The notes under the pieces: model-generated
What the model saw: only the letters and a program-made list of their open reading frames with translations
Database searches by the model: none
Told to the model about the DNA's origin: nothing
Part shown: one piece after another, positions 32,204 to 41,780 of the stretch
Numbering within the stretch: position 1 is the stretch's first letter
How the letters are laid out: each line of letters opens with the position of its first letter
Program-made: the position numbers and the translations under genes
Origin: CAKUIA01 sp044433115
Lineage (GTDB): Bacteria; Verrucomicrobiota; Verrucomicrobiia; Opitutales; Intestinicryptomonadaceae
Direction: 5' to 3'
DNA length: 56,245 nt
Assembly: GCA_044433115.1 (NCBI GenBank)
Contig: JAWXTY010000009.1
Span: 1-56,245 of the forward strand

Positions 32204-33988
32204 ATGAAAAGAAGTCATAAATGTAATGAATTGAGAAGTTCTGACGAAAATAAAGAAGTCAGATTAATTGGCTGGGTTGATACTGTTAGAGACCACGGTG
32301 GCGTATTGTTTGTAGACCTAAGAGATAGATCTGGCAAAATACAAATCGTTTTCCACCCAGAACAAGAAGATATATATAAACAAGCTCAAAAACTTAAAGA
32401 CGAAAGTGTTGTTGAAGTTTTTGGCTCTGTAGCTAAAAGAGATGCTGCTACCATTAATAGCTCTATGCAAACTGGAGAAATCGAAATTGTTGCAAGTAGC
32501 CTAGTTATACACAATATCTGCGAAGTTCTACCTTTCCCTATGCAAGACGAACAAGCTGATAAGGTTAACGAAGACCTAAGGCTACAATATAGATATTTAG
32601 ACATAAGAAGAGCTAGAAATACTGAAGTTATGCTTAAGAGACACAAGGCTTCTAAGGCTATTAGAGACTTCTTAGACACTCAAGACTTCATCGAAGTTGA
32701 AACGCCGATGCTCTTTAAAAGTACTCCTGAAGGTGCAAGAGAATTTTTAGTTCCTAGCCGTGTAAATGAAGGTCAGTTCTACGCTTTGAGTCAATCTCCT
32801 CAACAATATAAACAAATGTTGATGGTTGCTGGTATCGAACGTTACTACCAACTCGCTAGATGCTTTAGAGACGAAGACTTACGTGCTGATAGACAACTCG
32901 AATTTACTCAAGTCGATATTGAAATGTCTTTCATCGAACGTGAAGATATGTACGCCCTAATCGAAGGTATGCTTAAGAAAATTTGGAAGGACGTTTTAGA
33001 TATAGATATTCAAACTCCTTTCCCTAGAATGTCTTACTTTGACGCTATGAACAGATATGGCGTTGATAAGCCTGACACTCGTTTTGATATGGAACTTAAA
33101 GAGCTAACTGAGATTTTCCAAAATAGCGAATTTAAGGTATTTGCTTCTATCGCTAAATCTGGTGGAGCTATCAAAGCTTTCAACGCAAAGGGTCTCTCAG
33201 ACATCACTCAAGGCGAAATTAAATCTCTTGAAGATATTGCTAAAACATTGGGTGCTAAAGGCTTAGCATATATTAAATGCGAAAACGGACAATGGAAAAG
33301 CCCTATATTAAAGTTCTTATCTGAAAGCGAACAAGCTGCCCTTAAGGAAACTTTAAATATAGAAGATGGCGACATCGTATTCTTCGCGGCATGCGAATGG
33401 GAAAGAGCTTGCACTATCTTAGGTAGAGTTCGCTTAGACTCAGCTAAACTTCTTCAAAAAAGAGGCAAACTAGAAATCCCTGCAGATAAATATAACTTCC
33501 TATGGGTAATCGAGTTCCCACTTATGCTCCTCGACGAAGAACAAGGCAGATACGTTTCAGCTCACCACCCATTCACTGCCCCTGTTGAAGCAGACGAACA
33601 ATATCTACACACAGACCCTACAAAAGTTAGAGGTCAACACTACGATATAGTTCTAAACGGCACAGAATTAGGCGGAGGCTCTATCAGAATACACAAGCCT
33701 GACGTACAAGAAATGGTATTCAAAGACGTTCTAAAAATCGACGAAGAAACTGTTGAAAGCAGATTTGGCTATATGCTTAAAGCATTCAAATATGGTGCAC
33801 CTCCTCATGGCGGTATTGCTCTTGGCTTAGACAGACTTATTACTATCCTTTGTGCTAGAAATTCTATCAGAGACGTAATTGCTTTCCCTAAAACTCAAAA
33901 AGGTCAAGACCTTATGGCTCAAAGCCCAAGTTTTGTTACCGAAAAGCAACTAAAAGAACTCCACATCTCCGTCGATACCCTCGACTAG
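32204..33988 (+). CDS. aspS: Aspartyl-tRNA synthetase
   Basis: Full-length (594 residues) bacterial AspRS: N-terminal OB-fold (GWVDTVRDHGGVLFVDLRDR), class II motif 2 (RYYQLARCFRDEDLRADRQ), the bacterial GAD insertion (about 290-420), and motif 3 (GIALGLDRLITIL). It charges tRNA-Asp, or both Asp and Asn tRNAs if the organism uses the transamidation route, which cannot be judged here. It ends in a tandem pair of terminator units. Confidence 0.96.
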   Translation: MKRSHKCNELRSSDENKEVRLIGWVDTVRDHGGVLFVDLRDRSGKIQIVFHPEQEDIYKQAQKLKDESVVEVFGSVAKRDAATINSSMQTGEIEIVASSLVIHNICEVLPFPMQDEQADKVNEDLRLQYRYLDIRRARNTEVMLKRHKASKAIRDFLDTQDFIEVETPMLFKSTPEGAREFLVPSRVNEGQFYALSQSPQQYKQMLMVAGIERYYQLARCFRDEDLRADRQLEFTQVDIEMSFIEREDMYALIEGMLKKIWKDVLDIDIQTPFPRMSYFDAMNRYGVDKPDTRFDMELKELTEIFQNSEFKVFASIAKSGGAIKAFNAKGLSDITQGEIKSLEDIAKTLGAKGLAYIKCENGQWKSPILKFLSESEQAALKETLNIEDGDIVFFAACEWERACTILGRVRLDSAKLLQKRGKLEIPADKYNFLWVIEFPLMLLDEEQGRYVSAHHPFTAPVEADEQYLHTDPTKVRGQHYDIVLNGTELGGGSIRIHKPDVQEMVFKDVLKIDEETVESRFGYMLKAFKYGAPPHGGIALGLDRLITILCARNSIRDVIAFPKTQKGQDLMAQSPSFVTEKQLKELHISVDTLD

Positions 33989-33993
33989 GAAGG

Positions 33994-34267
33994 GCAAGCC
34001 CCTCCACGTAGCAAGCTTCGCTTGCTATCTGTGTGTACTCAGGGTTAGCAACAGACGGATTTTCCTAAAGGAAAATTTCCTCCTCAGAGATAAATTTAAG
34101 AGCGTTTTCGAATGAGAACGCTCTTTTTTGGCAAACCCCTCCACGTAGCAAGCTTCGCTTGCTATCTGTGTGTACTCAGGGTTGCAACAGACGGATTTTC
34201 CTAAAGGAAAATTCCCTCCTCACAAAAAAATTTAAGAGCGTTTTCGAATAAGAACGCTCTTTTTTTT
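33994..34267 (+). repeat. 137-bp tandem duplication with three hairpins per unit
   Basis: Units 33994-34130 and 34131-34267 are almost identical. Each contains TAGCAAGC-TTC-GCTTGCTA, TTTTCC-TAAA-GGAAAA and a terminator hairpin AGAGCGTT/AACGCTCT with a T run (34099-34129 and 34235-34267). The unit duplicates the aspS terminator. Confidence 0.9.
34099..34129 (+). terminator. aspS terminator, first copy
   Basis: AGAGCGTT (34099-34106) pairs with AACGCTCT (34117-34124) and six Ts follow. A second copy with seven Ts is at 34235-34267. Confidence 0.9.
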
Positions 34268-34290
34268 GCACAAAAGATAAGCCCCTACCC

Positions 34291-34583
34291 TTTGCACATT
34301 CAAGTGCAAAGCCTAAAAGCTTAAATAAGTTCTAATTAGATTGAAAGGGATACTTCCCTTTCAAGGAGGTAGGGCTTTTGTTGATTTATCTTTAATTTTT
34401 TAAAATTAATTTAAATCAACAAAAGGAAAGACGGGCAGTCGACTAGCACCCTAAAGGCAACCCACTAATCAACGCACGCCAGCGACCCAAACTATGGTAT
34501 CCAGTGCCTCACTGGTTGCGGGTTTTAAGGGCTGCAAACAAGCCCTTAATGGGGTTTGGGGCAAAGCCCCAATAATCTAAATC
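34291..34583 (-). repeat. Left arm of the catalase-flanking inverted repeat
   Basis: Hairpins from outside in: CTTTGCAC/GTGCAAAG, TTGAAAGGGA/TCCCTTTCAA, TTTTGTTGATTTA/TAAATCAACAAAA, AGTCGACT, CCAGTG/CACTGG, AAGGGCT/AGCCCTT, GGGGC/GCCCC. The stems stay paired although several differ from the right arm. This also fills most of the gene-free stretch 34268-34606. A short TCTTA tandem repeat (34581-34600) lies between this arm and the katA stop. Confidence 0.9.
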
Positions 34584-34606
34584 TTATCTTATCTTATCTT
34601 TCCCAT

Positions 34607-36046
34607 CTATTTCATATTCATTGCATTAGCAATGCCATTGCCATATTCTGGGTCAGCTTTAGAGCAGTTTTCTATGTGTCGTTTTTTGATAAAGTCAGGG
34701 CAAGAAGCCATAGCTCTGGCAGTGTTTGCATAGAGTCTTTGCTTTTGCTCTGGGGAGAAGGAGTGGTAGAGCTTGCGAGGTTGAGAGAAATAATCGTCAT
34801 CGTCAGCTCTTGCGTCCCAAGCGTCGCCATCGCCATCTACAGGAATTTTTGGTTCTTTGTAGGAGTGTTGTTCCTGCCAAGCTCCATAGGAGTTAGGTTC
34901 GTAACCAATTTTAGCTCCGTAGTTGCCATCAACACGCATTTGTCCATCACGAGAGTAACCAGTTATAGGGCATCGAGCCTTGTTTACAGGGATTAGATAG
35001 TGGTTTACGCCAAGCCTATATCTTTGAGCGTCGCCATAGGCGAATAGCCTTGCTTGAAGCATTTTATCTGGGGAAAAGCTTATACCAGAGACGATATTGG
35101 CAGGGCTAAATGCGGCTTGCTCGACTTCTGCAAAATAGTTTTCTGGGTTACGATTTAGCTCTAAGATACCAACTTCTGTGAGAGGAAATAGCTCTTCGTC
35201 CCATTTTTTTGTGAGGTCAAAAGGGTTAAATGTATTAGCCTTAGCCTCCTCAAGGGTCATAATTTGTATAGCAAGCTTCCACTTAGGAAAATCGCCCTGC
35301 TCTATGTGTTCAAATAGGTCTCGTTGGTGGCTATCTCTATCCATAGCAATAATTTCGGCAGCTTCTTCGTCTGTTAAAAATGCTATATCTTGTTGGCAAA
35401 TCCAATGGAATTTAACCCATATTCTTTGATTATCACCATCGATTAATGAGTATGTGTGGCTACCAAAACCGTGCATATTTCTATACGAAGCAGGAATGCC
35501 ATCGTCGCCCATAGTTATAGTTATTTGATGCAAAGCTTCTGGCAAGCTTGTCCAAAAGTCCCAATTACTTTTGGGCGAATGCAAATTTGTTTGAGGGTCT
35601 CGCTTTATTGCGTGGTTTAAATCAGGGAAGTGATGCCCATCTCGCATAAAGAAAACAGGTGTATTATTGCCAACTAAATCCCAGTTACCCTCATTTGTAT
35701 AAAATTTCACTGCAAATCCTCGCAAATCCCTTTCTGCGTCGGCAGCCCCTCTTTCTCCTGCTACTGTAGAAAACCTAACAAAAGTCTCAGTCTCCTTGCC
35801 AACTTCAGAAAATATATCTGCCTTTGTATATCTCGTTATATCATTCGTAACCCTAAACGTTCCATAAGCCCCAGAACCCTTTGCGTGCATACGCCTCTCA
35901 GGTATAACCTCCCTATGGAAATTCGCAAGCTTCTCTTGAAGCCATACATCTTCTAGCAAAGCAGGCCCCCTAGCCCCTGCTGTTTTTGTATTTTGATTGT
36001 CTGGTATTGGTCTACCAAAGTTATTTGTCAATTTATCTTTGTTCAT
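34607..36046 (-). CDS. katA: Monofunctional haem catalase
   Basis: 479-residue small-subunit catalase. The catalytic histidine lies in ERRMHAKGSGAYG, the haem-pocket segments FVRFSTVAGERG and NNTPVFFMRDG are intact, and the proximal tyrosine is in RLFAYGDAQRYRLG. It splits hydrogen peroxide in the cytoplasm. Catalase beside an oxygen-sensitive NrdD is notable in a likely anaerobe. The gene is enclosed by structured inverted repeats and may have been acquired with them. Expression could be insulated or terminated by the arm hairpins on both sides. Confidence 0.96.
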   Translation of the reverse strand: MNKDKLTNNFGRPIPDNQNTKTAGARGPALLEDVWLQEKLANFHREVIPERRMHAKGSGAYGTFRVTNDITRYTKADIFSEVGKETETFVRFSTVAGERGAADAERDLRGFAVKFYTNEGNWDLVGNNTPVFFMRDGHHFPDLNHAIKRDPQTNLHSPKSNWDFWTSLPEALHQITITMGDDGIPASYRNMHGFGSHTYSLIDGDNQRIWVKFHWICQQDIAFLTDEEAAEIIAMDRDSHQRDLFEHIEQGDFPKWKLAIQIMTLEEAKANTFNPFDLTKKWDEELFPLTEVGILELNRNPENYFAEVEQAAFSPANIVSGISFSPDKMLQARLFAYGDAQRYRLGVNHYLIPVNKARCPITGYSRDGQMRVDGNYGAKIGYEPNSYGAWQEQHSYKEPKIPVDGDGDAWDARADDDDYFSQPRKLYHSFSPEQKQRLYANTARAMASCPDFIKKRHIENCSKADPEYGNGIANAMNMK

Positions 36047-36090
36047 TCTCTCTTATATCGAATTTTTAAACAAAAATTAAAATAAATAAA

Positions 36091-36386
36091 GATTTAGATA
36101 TTGGGGCTTTGCCCCAAACCCCATTAAGGGCTTAGTTCCCGCCCTTAAAACCTGAAACCAGTGAGGCACTGGATACCATAGTTTTTAGCTGGTTGGAGTG
36201 TGTTGATTAGTGTGTTTTCTAGGGGTGCTAGTCGACTGCCCATCCTTCCTTTTCTTGAATTAAATTAATTTTGAAAAAATTAAAGATAATTCAAGAAAAG
36301 CCCCATCCATTGAAAGAGAAGTATCTCTTTCAAGTTAATTACAATTTTTTATTTTAGATTTTAGGTTTTGCACTTGAGGGTGCAAA
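36091..36386 (+). repeat. Right arm of the catalase-flanking inverted repeat
   Basis: Same hairpin order as the left arm: GGGGC/GCCCC (36103-36115), AAGGGC/GCCCTT (36126-36146), CCAGTG/CACTGG (36158-36172), TTTTCTTGAATTA/TAATTCAAGAAAA (about 36250-36299), TTGAAAGAGA/TCTCTTTCAA (36310-36333) and TTTTGCAC/GTGCAAAA (to 36386). Compared with the left arm, at least four stem positions changed on both strands so that pairing is kept. Confidence 0.9.
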
Positions 36387-36409
36387 AGTATTAAAGCTCA
36401 ATATCTTCT

Positions 36410-36596
36410 GTGAAATTAGCAATTAGCTATTTTTAAGAGGATTTTTAGCGTAATTTTTTTGCGTTTGACGCAGATAGCAGAGCTATCTAAGGAGATAAGC
36501 AAGGAAATTTAAGCAAAAATAGGTTAAAAAGAGCAATTGTAACCCATCGTAGTGCAAAAACAAAGTTTTTGCTTCCTAACCAAAACTAATTTCACA
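36410..36596. repeat. Copy B of the long-hairpin repeat family
   Basis: Ends TGTGAAATTAG (36410-36420) and CTAATTTCACA (36586-36596) pair exactly but differ from the ends of copies A and D. The core TTTTTAGCGTAATTTTTTTGCG and AAGCAAAAATAGG are shared. The central hairpin GATAGC/GCTATC is at 36473-36487. The right arm holds an extra hairpin GCAAAAAC-AAA-GTTTTTGC (36554-36572). The end overlaps the nrdG stop codon. Confidence 0.85.
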
Positions 36597-37104
36597 AATC
36601 CCCATCTTCTAACTCAGGGTAGCGAATGTAGTCGATTTCGGAGTTTTCGAGATAGATAATTCTTTGGTTGGAGCTTCCTCGAAAGAAGAGTCGTGGGTCG
36701 AGTTTATCTTGCATAAAGCTACCATCGACAAGCACGTCTATATATTCTAAGGCAGGCTTGCGTTGGGGGTCTTGGATAAGTTTCTCGTAGGTATAGCCAG
36801 TGTAGCACCAGATATTTTTGCCAGTGCCTTCCTTGAGTGTCTTTAACAATCTAATCAGTTCGCTCGGGTTATAAAATGGGTCGCCTCCAGAAACAGTTAT
36901 GCCATCTAGCATAGGGTTTTTGTTAATTTGCCCTACTATATCGTCGAGCATATCATCGAGGGGTTGCCCCAAAGATGGATCCCAACTTTGAGGATTATGA
37001 CAGCCCTTACACCTATGTCCACAGCCAGATAGGTATATAGAAAAACGTATCCCAAAACCATCAGAAATAGTTTCGGGATAGATATTTACAACTCTAAGAG
37101 TCAT
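36592..37104 (-). CDS. nrdG: Anaerobic ribonucleotide reductase activating enzyme
   Basis: Radical SAM protein of 170 residues with the cluster motif GCGHRCKGCHN (C-x3-C-x2-C) and DGITVSGGDPFYNP. It uses S-adenosylmethionine to create the glycyl radical of NrdD. It starts one base after the nrdD stop, as a coupled pair. Its stop codon lies inside the end of hairpin repeat copy B, so the last residues may derive from that insertion. Confidence 0.93.
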   Translation of the reverse strand: MTLRVVNIYPETISDGFGIRFSIYLSGCGHRCKGCHNPQSWDPSLGQPLDDMLDDIVGQINKNPMLDGITVSGGDPFYNPSELIRLLKTLKEGTGKNIWCYTGYTYEKLIQDPQRKPALEYIDVLVDGSFMQDKLDPRLFFRGSSNQRIIYLENSEIDYIRYPELEDGDL

Positions 37105-37105
37105 T

Positions 37106-39487
37106 TTACAAGTGCTTTACTCTGTCTTTTTCTTCAGCTTGTTTAGAAGAATTCCAAGTCTCTAAGCTACCTGTTAAATAACCTGTAATACGACGCATTC
37201 TTGAAATCAATTCACTCTTACAAGTAGGACATTGAGCGTAAATTACCCCCCTATATCCACAAGACATACAAGTATCAACTGGGTGATTTATAGAGCCATA
37301 ACCAATCTCGTTATCCTTCATCACCTTAACAATCTTCAAGATACTAGAAACATTCTTCTTCGCTTCGCCATCTAGCTCTACATAAGTAATATGTCCACCT
37401 CTAGTTACAGCGTGAAATGGTGCTTCTAGCTTGATTTTTTCCATAAAAGAAACAGGTTCTTTCACGTCAATGTGGAAAGAATTTACATAGTAATCTCTAT
37501 CAGTAACGCCTTCGATAATGCCATATTTCTTTTTGTCTATTCTAGTAAATCTGCCAGATAAGCCCTCTGCAGGAGTAGCCAAAACAGAATAATTCAACTT
37601 ATATCTACGCTTATATGCTTCAACTACGTCGTTTAATACCATAATTGCCTCATAAAGAGTATTCCATGCGTCCTTAGAGTGAGCGTGTGAGTCGCCATAA
37701 ATTGCATACATAGCGTTATGTCCACCAATAAAGCCAATACCCAATGTACCAGAATTAATAACGTCGCCAACTTCGTCTGCACCATTTAAAGCTCCGCCAC
37801 CTTTCCAAATATCATTAGACATCATAAATGGGAACTGTCTTGCATAAGCCTTGCGTTGGTAAGAATAGCGTTCATATAGTTGTTGAGCAACCAATTCAGC
37901 CATCTCTCTCAATTTCTTCAAAAATATGAATTTTGCCTCTTCACGCAATTGATGCTTATCTGCCCCTGGGCAAAAATCTTCAGCTTCGTGCAAAGCTTCT
38001 ATAGCTAAACGTGGCATATTTATTGAAGTAAATGACAAGTTACCCCTACCTAAAGAAGTCTTTTCGCCATTTAAATTTTCAAATACACGTGTTCTACAAC
38101 CCATAGTTGCAATTTCATAGTGATACCTCTTAGGGTCATTTGCGTCCCACTTTTCGTGCTTATTAAATGCTGTATCTAAGAAAGTAAAATTAGGGAATAA
38201 AGACGTAGATGTAGTCTTACAAGCCAACAACAACAAGTCGAAATTAGGATTTGCATAAGTCTCTTCATTTTCCTTACCCTTTTGGAAAGCTTTCATTGCC
38301 TTGTCGTAGTCTGCATCAGAATAGTTTACGCCCTCTTTAACCTTAAAGATTTGTATAGGGAAAACTGGAACTTCCTTTGAACCCAATCCACGAGATGTAG
38401 CAATTAATAACTGCTTAATAACCATTCTGCCTTCAGCACTAGTATCTGTGCCATAGTTGATAGAACTAAATACAACTTGGTTACCACCACGAGAGTGCAT
38501 AGTATTCAAATTGTGTATAAAGCCTTCCATAGCTTGAAGAGTGTCTTTTTCTGTGCTAGAATGACATTGCTCTAAAAGGATTTTCAACTCAGCGTCGCCA
38601 ATTATAACCTTTGCATCTGCCAAAGTAGCAGTCAATGCCTTAAATGCTTCGTCTGTTAAAATTATAGATGGTATAGTTCCAGCAATTTCCTTTAGTTTTG
38701 CGTCATCTAGCTCTACATTCTTTAATTTAGCAAAAAAGCCCAAAGAAGTGATAAAGTGCTTTCTAAAAGACTTAATTACGCCAGGAGCCATAAAGAAGTC
38801 AAAAGCAGGGATAGCTTGACCTCCGTGTTGCTCGTTCTGGTTAGTTTGGAAAATAATTGTAGCTAAAGTTGCGTAACTTTGTATAGACTGAGGTGTTCTT
38901 ATAGAGCCATTTTTAGTGCGAAAGCCCCTAGTGAAAATATCTTCTAAGTCGTATTGCACGCAAGTTAGAGTCTTAGTTGGGTAATAATCTAAGTCGTGTA
39001 TGTGAATGTCGCCATTTCTGTGAGCTTTAGAGAACTTAACGCTAGTTAAATATTTGCAAGCATAATCCTTTGTAACTTCTGAGGCAAAAGTCATCATCTG
39101 TCCAGAAGGTGTGTGAGATGACATATTTGCATTACTCAAATTAACATCGTTATTTTCTATCTTAACAATGCCGTCCATAATCTGCTTCATACCTGTACGT
39201 TTATCACGCTCTACAGTACGCCATTCTCTATAAATGATATATTTTTTAGCGATATATGAGTTAGAAGTCATCAATTCACGCTCAACTATATCTTGGATTT
39301 CCTCCACAGTTATCTCTGCCTTATTGATAGAAGCAACGACCCTCTTTGTAACTTCTGCTACAGTTTGTTCAGGGTTTAGAATGCCACCTGCTTTAAATGC
39401 CTTAGTTATAGCTCTTGCGATTTTCTCGTCTGAAAATATTTCGCTTTTGCCATCTCTCTTTATAATTAAAATTTTTTTGGTCTCCAT
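37106..39487 (-). CDS. nrdD: Anaerobic (class III) ribonucleoside-triphosphate reductase
   Basis: 793 residues: an N-terminal ATP-cone (KRDGKSEIFSDEKIARAI), the central reductase barrel, a C-terminal zinc site (CMSCGY and CPTCKSE) and the glycyl-radical segment RRITGYLTGS. It makes deoxyribonucleotides without oxygen, so anaerobic growth is expected. nrdG follows immediately. No NrdR-box pair that I would defend is visible upstream. Confidence 0.95.
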   Translation of the reverse strand: METKKILIIKRDGKSEIFSDEKIARAITKAFKAGGILNPEQTVAEVTKRVVASINKAEITVEEIQDIVERELMTSNSYIAKKYIIYREWRTVERDKRTGMKQIMDGIVKIENNDVNLSNANMSSHTPSGQMMTFASEVTKDYACKYLTSVKFSKAHRNGDIHIHDLDYYPTKTLTCVQYDLEDIFTRGFRTKNGSIRTPQSIQSYATLATIIFQTNQNEQHGGQAIPAFDFFMAPGVIKSFRKHFITSLGFFAKLKNVELDDAKLKEIAGTIPSIILTDEAFKALTATLADAKVIIGDAELKILLEQCHSSTEKDTLQAMEGFIHNLNTMHSRGGNQVVFSSINYGTDTSAEGRMVIKQLLIATSRGLGSKEVPVFPIQIFKVKEGVNYSDADYDKAMKAFQKGKENEETYANPNFDLLLLACKTTSTSLFPNFTFLDTAFNKHEKWDANDPKRYHYEIATMGCRTRVFENLNGEKTSLGRGNLSFTSINMPRLAIEALHEAEDFCPGADKHQLREEAKFIFLKKLREMAELVAQQLYERYSYQRKAYARQFPFMMSNDIWKGGGALNGADEVGDVINSGTLGIGFIGGHNAMYAIYGDSHAHSKDAWNTLYEAIMVLNDVVEAYKRRYKLNYSVLATPAEGLSGRFTRIDKKKYGIIEGVTDRDYYVNSFHIDVKEPVSFMEKIKLEAPFHAVTRGGHITYVELDGEAKKNVSSILKIVKVMKDNEIGYGSINHPVDTCMSCGYRGVIYAQCPTCKSELISRMRRITGYLTGSLETWNSSKQAEEKDRVKHL

Positions 39488-39764
39488 AGTTCTCGATTTT
39501 TTATAAGATTAGAAATATACCTAAATTTTTGCTATGTAAAGTATTTTTTTTTGATTAAATTTCAAAAAAGCCCTCAAGTGGCTTGTTTACTAGAAAATTT
39601 TTAAAAAATATTTAGTAATACATTGCTATTTTAACAATTATTTAATAATTACATAAAAAATCAAAAAGTTTAGTCTATTTATAGCCACTAATTTAGGGAT
39701 ATTATTTTTAGAAGAGCCTACATTTTCCTTGAAATATTACAATTATTATATTGTATATAATATT

Positions 39765-41777
39765 ATGATTATAGACAATCCATTTTTAGACAAAACTTTC
39801 CCTCCAAAATGGAAAGAAATGAAAGGCTCTTTTCTTAAAGACGATGTTACAATCGCTATAAGTCGCTCTAAGGCAAATATAAAAGAAATAAAAGAGCAAA
39901 GAGAGCTGTCGTATAAAAATTGTGTTGAAGCATTTGAATTGGCAAGTGCCGATTTAGATATGGCGTGGAGTTATGCTATGCACCTAGACTCTGTAGACGA
40001 CAATCAAGCCCTAAGAGATGCTATAAACGAAACACTCCCCCTAGTAACAGACTACAATATGTCTATATATTTAGATGAGGATTTGTATGCTATTTTTAAG
40101 AAATTCTCTAAGACTAAAGAGGCTAAGCATTTATCTAAAAATCAAAAGGCTGCTCTAAATGAAATACTTGAGGACTTCATAGATAGTGGGGTTGCATTCT
40201 CTCAAAAGAAAAAAGAAAAGCTTAAGGACTTAAATCAAAAGCTATCTTTTAAAACTAAGAAGTTTTCAGAAAATGTCTTAGATAGCACTAATGCCTTTTC
40301 GCTAGAAATCAAAGACGAAGCACTTCTAAAGGGCTTGCCAGAAAGTGCAATAGCCCTAGCAAAACGCAATGCTCAAGATAAAAAATTAGATGGATATTTA
40401 ATCAAACTCCAAGCTCCTCTTGTAATTGCTATATTAAGTTATAGCGAAAATGGAGAGCTTAGAGAGCAAATTTGGAAAGAATTTAGCAATGTAGCCCAAA
40501 ATGGCGAACACTCTAATACTGAGCTAATTGTGGATATATTAGAGCTTAGAATGAAGATTGCAAAAATCTTTAAAGACAAAAATTGGGCAGACCACATCTT
40601 AAAGCGTAGAATGGCTAAGTCTGGCAAAAAAGCCCTAAGCTTTGTTGAAGATTTACATAAAAAGACCCAAGCATATTTCATCAAAGAGCAAGGCGATATA
40701 AAGGAATATGCAAAGAAATTCTTTGGGCAAGACTATGAGCTAAAAGCTTTCGACATTGCATTTTTATCTGAAAAGCTAAGGCAAGAAAAGTATTCTTTTG
40801 AGCAAGAAAAGTTGCGTCCTTATTTTGTATTTGAAAAGTGCTTAGATGGGCTATTTAAACTTAGCGAAACGCTCTTTGGGCTAAAAATCAAACAAGCAAA
40901 AACCAAGAATACTTGGGCTAAGGGCTTGAATTTTTATGAAATACACAATTGCGAAGGCAAGCACTTAGGCTCTTTCTACACAGACTTTTTCCCAAGAAGC
41001 ACAAAGCGTGCTGGAGCTTGGATGAATATATTAAAAGGACACGAAGATAACTCGCCTGCCCTACTCTTTATAGGGGGCAACCTAAACGCACCTACAAAGG
41101 ACAAGCCTTCGCTTTTAAATCACGATGAACTATGCACGCTCTTCCACGAATTTGGACACTTGCTACACTTTGCTATGATGGATATGCCAGAGCGTTCTTT
41201 GCGTGGCGTTGCTTGGGACTTTGTAGAACTTCCTTCTCAAATATTGGAGAATTGGTGCTATAGCAAAGAGTGCTTAGACACTTTTGCAAAGCACTATAAG
41301 ACAAATAAGGCAATCCCTAAAGCTCTTTTCGACAAGATGATTAAAGCACGCAAATTCCAAGGAGCATTGGCGTTTACTAGGCAATTATTCTTTGCAAAGA
41401 GCGACTTAGAGTTACATATAAATACGAAAAAGTATCTTAAAAATGGTATAAGAGAGCAACTTGCAAAGGATACTCTTGATTATAAGATTAGCTATAGCCA
41501 CGAAATTCCTTCGCACTTAGAGAAGTTTACGCATATTTTTGGCGATGAAGTTGGTTATTCTGCAGGCTATTATTCTTATAAGTGGGCAGAGCTTTTAGAC
41601 GCTGACGCATTTTCTCGCTTTGAAGAAGATGGAATTTTCAACGCTAAAACTGGTATGCAATTTGCAAAAAATATCCTTAAGGTAGGCAGAAGTATATCAC
41701 CTGAAAAGGCATTTAAGAATTTTATGCAAAGAGAGCCTAAGGCAAAAGCATTGATAGATAGAAATATAGAAATTTAG
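39765..41777 (+). CDS. M3-family oligopeptidase
   Basis: Zinc peptidase with the HEFGH active-site motif in CTLFHEFGHLLHF (zinc ligands His, His and a downstream Glu) and the family's GYSAGYYSYKWAELLDADAF near the C-terminus, as in oligopeptidase A and peptidyl-dipeptidase Dcp. It degrades short peptides in the cytoplasm; no signal peptide. The frame opens at 39729, but ATG 39765 (MIIDNPFLDKTFPPKW) gives the usual N-terminus at 670 residues. It is followed after 3 bases by a U32 peptidase gene, so peptide or collagen-like degradation may be coupled. Confidence 0.88.
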   Translation: MIIDNPFLDKTFPPKWKEMKGSFLKDDVTIAISRSKANIKEIKEQRELSYKNCVEAFELASADLDMAWSYAMHLDSVDDNQALRDAINETLPLVTDYNMSIYLDEDLYAIFKKFSKTKEAKHLSKNQKAALNEILEDFIDSGVAFSQKKKEKLKDLNQKLSFKTKKFSENVLDSTNAFSLEIKDEALLKGLPESAIALAKRNAQDKKLDGYLIKLQAPLVIAILSYSENGELREQIWKEFSNVAQNGEHSNTELIVDILELRMKIAKIFKDKNWADHILKRRMAKSGKKALSFVEDLHKKTQAYFIKEQGDIKEYAKKFFGQDYELKAFDIAFLSEKLRQEKYSFEQEKLRPYFVFEKCLDGLFKLSETLFGLKIKQAKTKNTWAKGLNFYEIHNCEGKHLGSFYTDFFPRSTKRAGAWMNILKGHEDNSPALLFIGGNLNAPTKDKPSLLNHDELCTLFHEFGHLLHFAMMDMPERSLRGVAWDFVELPSQILENWCYSKECLDTFAKHYKTNKAIPKALFDKMIKARKFQGALAFTRQLFFAKSDLELHINTKKYLKNGIREQLAKDTLDYKISYSHEIPSHLEKFTHIFGDEVGYSAGYYSYKWAELLDADAFSRFEEDGIFNAKTGMQFAKNILKVGRSISPEKAFKNFMQREPKAKALIDRNIEI

Positions 41778-41780
41778 AAT

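Larger units (their letters stand above)
34291..36386. mobile_element. Catalase cassette enclosed by structured inverted repeats
   Basis: Two ~295-bp inverted repeats (34291-34583 and 36091-36386) share roughly 85 percent identity. They enclose only katA, leaving 23 and 44 bases between arm and gene. No transposase gene and no clear target duplication are seen. The arrangement suggests a movable or duplicated regulatory unit, but mobility is inference. Confidence 0.6.

Noticed and set aside
34291..36386. Classical composite transposon around katA
   Set aside because: Arms are under 300 bp, hold no transposase frame, and I see no target-site duplication.
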